A stretch of 8,897 nucleotides of DNA from an uncultured Candidatus Competibacteraceae bacterium (GTDB taxonomy: Bacteria > Pseudomonadota > Gammaproteobacteria > Competibacterales > Competibacteraceae): NCBI GenBank assembly GCA_937960715.1, contig CALGOO010000281.1, positions 1 through 8,897 of the forward strand, given 5' to 3'. A program made the position numbers and the translations under genes. Positions 6,803 to 8,897 of the stretch are shown one piece after another. A model generated the notes under the pieces. It made no database searches, had not been told where the DNA came from, and worked only from the letters and a program-made list of their open reading frames with translations. Numbering within the stretch: position 1 is the first letter of the stretch; each line of letters begins with the position of its first letter.

Positions 6803-7243
6803 ATGTCATCTAAAGACAACGCAGCGGTTATCCACCAATGGCTGGAGGAAGGCTGGAACAGGGGAAACCTGAGCGTGGCCGACCAGCTGATCGATCCCGA
6901 TTTTGTCGTCCACGGCGCGGGCGGTCAAACCGTGCGATCGGGGCCTGAAGGGGCTCGGCAACTGGTCGCGGCTTGGCGCACCGGCTTTCCCGACGGCCGC
7001 ATGACCATCGACGATCTGTTCGCCGAGGGCGATGAAGTCGCGGTCCGCATGACCTGGACAGGAACCCATACCGGCAATTTTTACGCTTATGCGCCGACCG
7101 GCCGACAGGTCTCGGTCACTTCCATCGGTATCGACCGGGTCGCCAACGGCAAAATTGTCGAGGGCTGGGGCGAGGTGGATATGTTGGGATTGTATCAACA
7201 GATCGGGGTGATTCCACGGTCTGGAGGCTCTCCTCCTCAATAG
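6803..7243 (+). CDS. SnoaL-like ester cyclase family protein, copy 1
   Basis: A 146-residue member of the SnoaL-like (ester cyclase/polyketide cyclase, NTF2-fold) family. Characterised relatives such as SnoaL and AknH close the last ring of anthracyclines by an aldol-type reaction; most family members have unknown substrates. Visible landmarks are the opening helix with GWNRGNLSVADQL (17-29), FPDGRMTIDDL then AEGD (62-77), GTHTG (87-91), APTGRQ (97-102), the C-terminal strand GKIVEGWGEVD (116-126) and YQQIGVIP (131-138). Asp126 of ExWxxxD is the best candidate for the catalytic acid/base Asp of the cyclases, by motif position only. This copy has the most canonical motifs of the array. It starts after a perfect AGGAGG at 6790-6795, 7 nt from the ATG. 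It lies behind the tautomerase gene and ahead of a second SnoaL-like gene. The family is secure; the reaction is unassigned. Confidence 0.9.
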   Translation: MSSKDNAAVIHQWLEEGWNRGNLSVADQLIDPDFVVHGAGGQTVRSGPEGARQLVAAWRTGFPDGRMTIDDLFAEGDEVAVRMTWTGTHTGNFYAYAPTGRQVSVTSIGIDRVANGKIVEGWGEVDMLGLYQQIGVIPRSGGSPPQ

Positions 7244-7296
7244 TCCCACCGACTGCAAATTTTCACTCACCCAAGCGCAATTGTGGAGGAATTTTC

Positions 7297-7749
7297 ATGA
7301 CTACGGTTGAAGAAAACAAGGCGATGATCCGCCGTTTTTACGAAGAGGGCGCCAATGCCAGGAATTCAGCGGTGATTACCGAGCTGGTAGCGCCGGAATT
7401 CATCGGGCATTACCCCGATGTAGTGGCGGGATTCAGCGGCACCAGTCAAGGGCCGGAATCTCTCATGCGGGATTTAGAGTTCATCGCGGCGATGGTGCCG
7501 GATTTTCGCACCACCCTGGAAGATTTGGTGGGTGCCGGTGACAAGGTAGCACTGCGTGGTGTTACCCAAGGAACTCATACCGGCCAAATACCTGGTGTTC
7601 CTCCAACTGGGAATGCGGTTCGTTTCACTTGGTGCGCCATTTATCGCTTTGCCGGTGGCAAGATCGCGGAACGGTGGCTTAATGACGATGCCCTGAGTAC
7701 GTTTCAGCAGCTCGGCATGATTCCTCCTTTGCCACAGCCGGCCAACTAA
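7297..7749 (+). CDS. SnoaL-like ester cyclase family protein, copy 2
   Basis: A 150-residue paralogue of the same NTF2-fold family. It keeps VPDFRTTLEDL and GAGD (67-82), GTHTG (92-96), VPPTGN (101-106), GKIAERWLNDD (121-131) and FQQLGMIP (136-143). Glu125, Trp127 and Asp131 give the family's ExWxxxD pattern. The N-terminal part (ANARNSAVITELVAPEFIGH) is strongly diverged from copy 1, and a long loop after HYPD (about 41-52) is expected to reshape the pocket. The two copies therefore probably do not have the same substrate. Translation starts after TGGAGGA at 7284-7290, 6 nt from the ATG. The gap to copy 1 is 53 nt with no terminator or promoter that I can see. After the TAA stop comes a 215-nt gap, the longest in the window. 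Confidence 0.88.
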   Translation: MTTVEENKAMIRRFYEEGANARNSAVITELVAPEFIGHYPDVVAGFSGTSQGPESLMRDLEFIAAMVPDFRTTLEDLVGAGDKVALRGVTQGTHTGQIPGVPPTGNAVRFTWCAIYRFAGGKIAERWLNDDALSTFQQLGMIPPLPQPAN

Positions 7750-7964
7750 ATCGGCCGGTCGCTGGGGTATGGACAAGGCGTCGGCATCACCGATGCTCGA
7801 TCTTTCACCAGCAAGATTTTCGGGCTGGGAGAGCGGACCAAGGCATTCCACAGTGGCAAGAATCGGCCAATCAACCGGTTCGTTACCCGATTTGCGCTCG
7901 CTTTCCCCATTAAAAGCAACGGCTCGATGCGGAGTAGGTCGTTCTCCACACTGGAGCAAAGGCA
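7750..7964. other. 215-nt gap with unusual open frames, no assigned gene
   Basis: No recognisable gene, promoter, terminator or RNA was found here. The region is stop-free in the frame of the preceding gene from 7750 to a TAG at 8005-8007. A second + frame and two - frames are also open across most of it. The + frame includes a peptide beginning IFGLGERTKAF at about 7816, faintly like the GLGE(R/K)T motif of GH31 alpha-glucosidases, but the following residues do not match. It may be a relic of a former gene or simply a spacer. Confidence 0.3.
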
Positions 7965-8408
7965 ATGCCGGTCAGTCAAAACAAGGCCATCGTCCAACGC
8001 TATATAGAAGCCGTCTGGAATCAGCGGCAACTAGATGGTATCGACACATTATTCGAGGAAAATTACACCATCCACCAGAATGGCCAAGCCCTGGCCATCA
8101 ACCGCGAGATGCTCAAACAAAGCATCCGCACGATCTTGAGCGCCTTTCCCGATTTCCACATGGCGCTTGATTCCCTGGTCGCCGAAGGCGACAGAGTGGC
8201 AGCTTATTGGATAAATAGCGGCACGCAAACAGGCGAATTGCGGCTGCCCGATATGCCACAGAGCGCCCCGCCCAGCGCCAGGACAACAACGTTTGCGGAG
8301 TCCGCGCTGTTTCGCATTGCGGCCGACAAAATAGCGGAGGTTTGGTACGTGTCCGACCGACTGAGCATGGTGCAGGGGCTTGGTTTGATCTCGTGGGCAG
8401 CACGCTAG
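7965..8408 (+). CDS. SnoaL-like protein, copy 3 (diverged)
   Basis: A 147-residue SnoaL-like protein. Retained features are NKAIVQRYIEAVWNQRQL (6-23), FPDFHMALDSL then AEGD (61-76), GTQTG (86-90), DKIAEVWYVSD (121-131) and QGLGLIS (137-143). The ExWxxxD residues are Glu125, Trp127 and Asp131. This is the most divergent member. The PTG loop present in copies 1 and 2 is replaced by a proline/serine-rich stretch (LPDMPQSAPPSAR, 94-106). The usual GK before I is DK, and the tail QQxGxIP has become QGLGLIS. GGAG at 7953-7956 is 8 nt before the ATG, a weaker Shine-Dalgarno than those of copies 1 and 2. The reading frame is intact, so it is not an obvious pseudogene. A ligand-binding or otherwise altered role is possible. 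Confidence 0.85.
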   Translation: MPVSQNKAIVQRYIEAVWNQRQLDGIDTLFEENYTIHQNGQALAINREMLKQSIRTILSAFPDFHMALDSLVAEGDRVAAYWINSGTQTGELRLPDMPQSAPPSARTTTFAESALFRIAADKIAEVWYVSDRLSMVQGLGLISWAAR

Positions 8409-8412
8409 CGCG

Positions 8413-8453
8413 CACGATGGTTCGTGACGATATATCGGGAATGACTTCCGATA
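8413..8453 (+). other. two adjacent intergenic hairpins between SnoaL-like copies 3 and 4
   Basis: CACGA/TCGTG (8413-8426, 5-bp stem, loop TGGT) is followed by TATCGGGA/TTCCGATA (8433-8453, 8-bp stem with one G-U pair, 5-nt loop). A palindrome CGCTAGCG (8403-8410) overlaps the stop of copy 3. No T-tract follows. These could be RNA structures adjusting translation or stability, or chance. Confidence 0.3.
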
Positions 8454-8471
8454 AGCGGAAAAGGTGAAATT

Positions 8472-8897
8472 ATGACCACAGCCGATTACAAGCGCATGTT
8501 CCGGCATATGCCAGAGCTGTTTTTCAACGAAGGAGATCTGACGCTCGCGGACGAGGAAATTGCAGAAGATTACGTCGATCGCGTTTTGCCTCCGTCCTAT
8601 CCGCCGGGTTTGGCCGGTCTCCGGCAGTTCGTCACCTTGTTTCGGGCTGGCATGCCAGACGTTCGTTATACCGTCGATCATCTGACCGCCGATGACCTGA
8701 TCGGCGAAGGAGATAAGGTCGTCCAACGATTGCTTGCGCGCGGCACGCATTCAGGTGAATTGTTCGGCATTCCAGCGACCAACCGGGAAATTCGGTGGAC
8801 GGAAATTCACATTGGCCGTTACGCCGACGGCAAGCTGGTCGAGCATTGGGGCAACGTCGATGTGCTGGGCATCTTTCAACAGATGGGCGTGATGCCG
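8472..8897 (+). CDS. SnoaL-like ester cyclase family protein, copy 4 (cut by window end)
   Basis: An open frame of 142 codons runs from the ATG at 8472 to the window edge without a stop. The product begins MTTADYKRMFRHMPELFFNE and shows MPDVRYTVDHL (61-71), GEGD (78-81), GTHSG (91-95), GIPATNREI (99-107), GKLVEHWGNVD (120-130) and FQQMGVMP (135-142). It is therefore a fourth consecutive SnoaL-like protein. Glu124, Trp126 and Asp130 form the ExWxxxD motif. Since the QQxGxxP tail is already present, only a few residues and the stop should be missing. A modest AAAAGGTG precedes the ATG by about 5 nt. It lies 63 nt after copy 3, with two small hairpins in the gap. Whether the array continues to the right cannot be seen. 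Confidence 0.87.
   Translation, partial: MTTADYKRMFRHMPELFFNEGDLTLADEEIAEDYVDRVLPPSYPPGLAGLRQFVTLFRAGMPDVRYTVDHLTADDLIGEGDKVVQRLLARGTHSGELFGIPATNREIRWTEIHIGRYADGKLVEHWGNVDVLGIFQQMGVMP

Noticed and set aside
7813..7880. Possible GH31 alpha-glucosidase fragment (GLGERT)
   Set aside because: Only six residues agree with the family motif; the expected following residues are absent, so it is kept only as a weak note and not as a pseudogene.
7769..8170. 133-codon + frame overlapping SnoaL-like copy 3
   Set aside because: Over half lies within copy 3 in another frame, the product matches no family I know, and there is no good Shine-Dalgarno. The part in the spacer is covered by the separate finding.
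8049..8750. 233-codon - strand frame opposite copies 3 and 4
   Set aside because: It is antisense to two genes with clear family motifs; its translation shows no domain.
1..8897. CRISPR array, tRNA/rRNA, insertion sequence or attachment site
   Set aside because: No regularly spaced repeats, RNA gene signatures, transposase motifs or terminal inverted repeats were found by reading both strands.

Overview
The window reads as accessory or peripheral metabolic DNA from a high-GC proteobacterium. No marker gene fixes the taxon. A gammaproteobacterial, glycogen-storing lineage such as the Competibacter group would fit the intracellular glucan enzymes, but that is only a guess. Nine complete genes and one gene cut by the right edge all lie on the + strand. 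No tRNA, rRNA, CRISPR array, insertion sequence or phage gene was seen.

Left block (5-6396): an NTF2/SnoaL-fold protein, a GMC-type FAD oxidoreductase, a VOC-fold (glyoxalase/dioxygenase superfamily) protein, an 833-residue branching-enzyme-like GH13 protein, and a 473-residue cytoplasmic alpha-amylase of the AmyA type. Three of the four junctions are exactly 12 nt, with the stop codon running straight into the Shine-Dalgarno sequence, so the block looks like one translationally coupled operon. The two GH13 enzymes lack signal peptides and keep all catalytic residues. They probably remodel and cut intracellular glycogen or maltodextrin. The first three genes look like a small-molecule oxidation/cyclisation module of unknown substrate.

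Right block (6461-8897): a tautomerase-superfamily protein with N-terminal Pro but without the usual 4-OT arginines, then four consecutive, strongly diverged SnoaL-like (ester/polyketide-cyclase type) proteins. Each has its own ribosome binding site. Gaps are 42 to 63 nt, except a 215-nt gap before the third cyclase-like gene. GC counted on a few sample lines falls from about 70% in the GH13 gene to about 47-62% here, suggesting a different history for this block.

The most unusual feature is the serial array of SnoaL-like paralogues behind a tautomerase. They share the GTxTG loop, the (G/D)K(I/L)xExWxxxD motif and the QxxG tail, yet differ strongly elsewhere. Together with the SnoaL-like, GMC and VOC genes on the left, this hints at an uncharacterised pathway on a cyclisable small molecule. 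The sequence shows the gene content and motifs; the pathway is inference.
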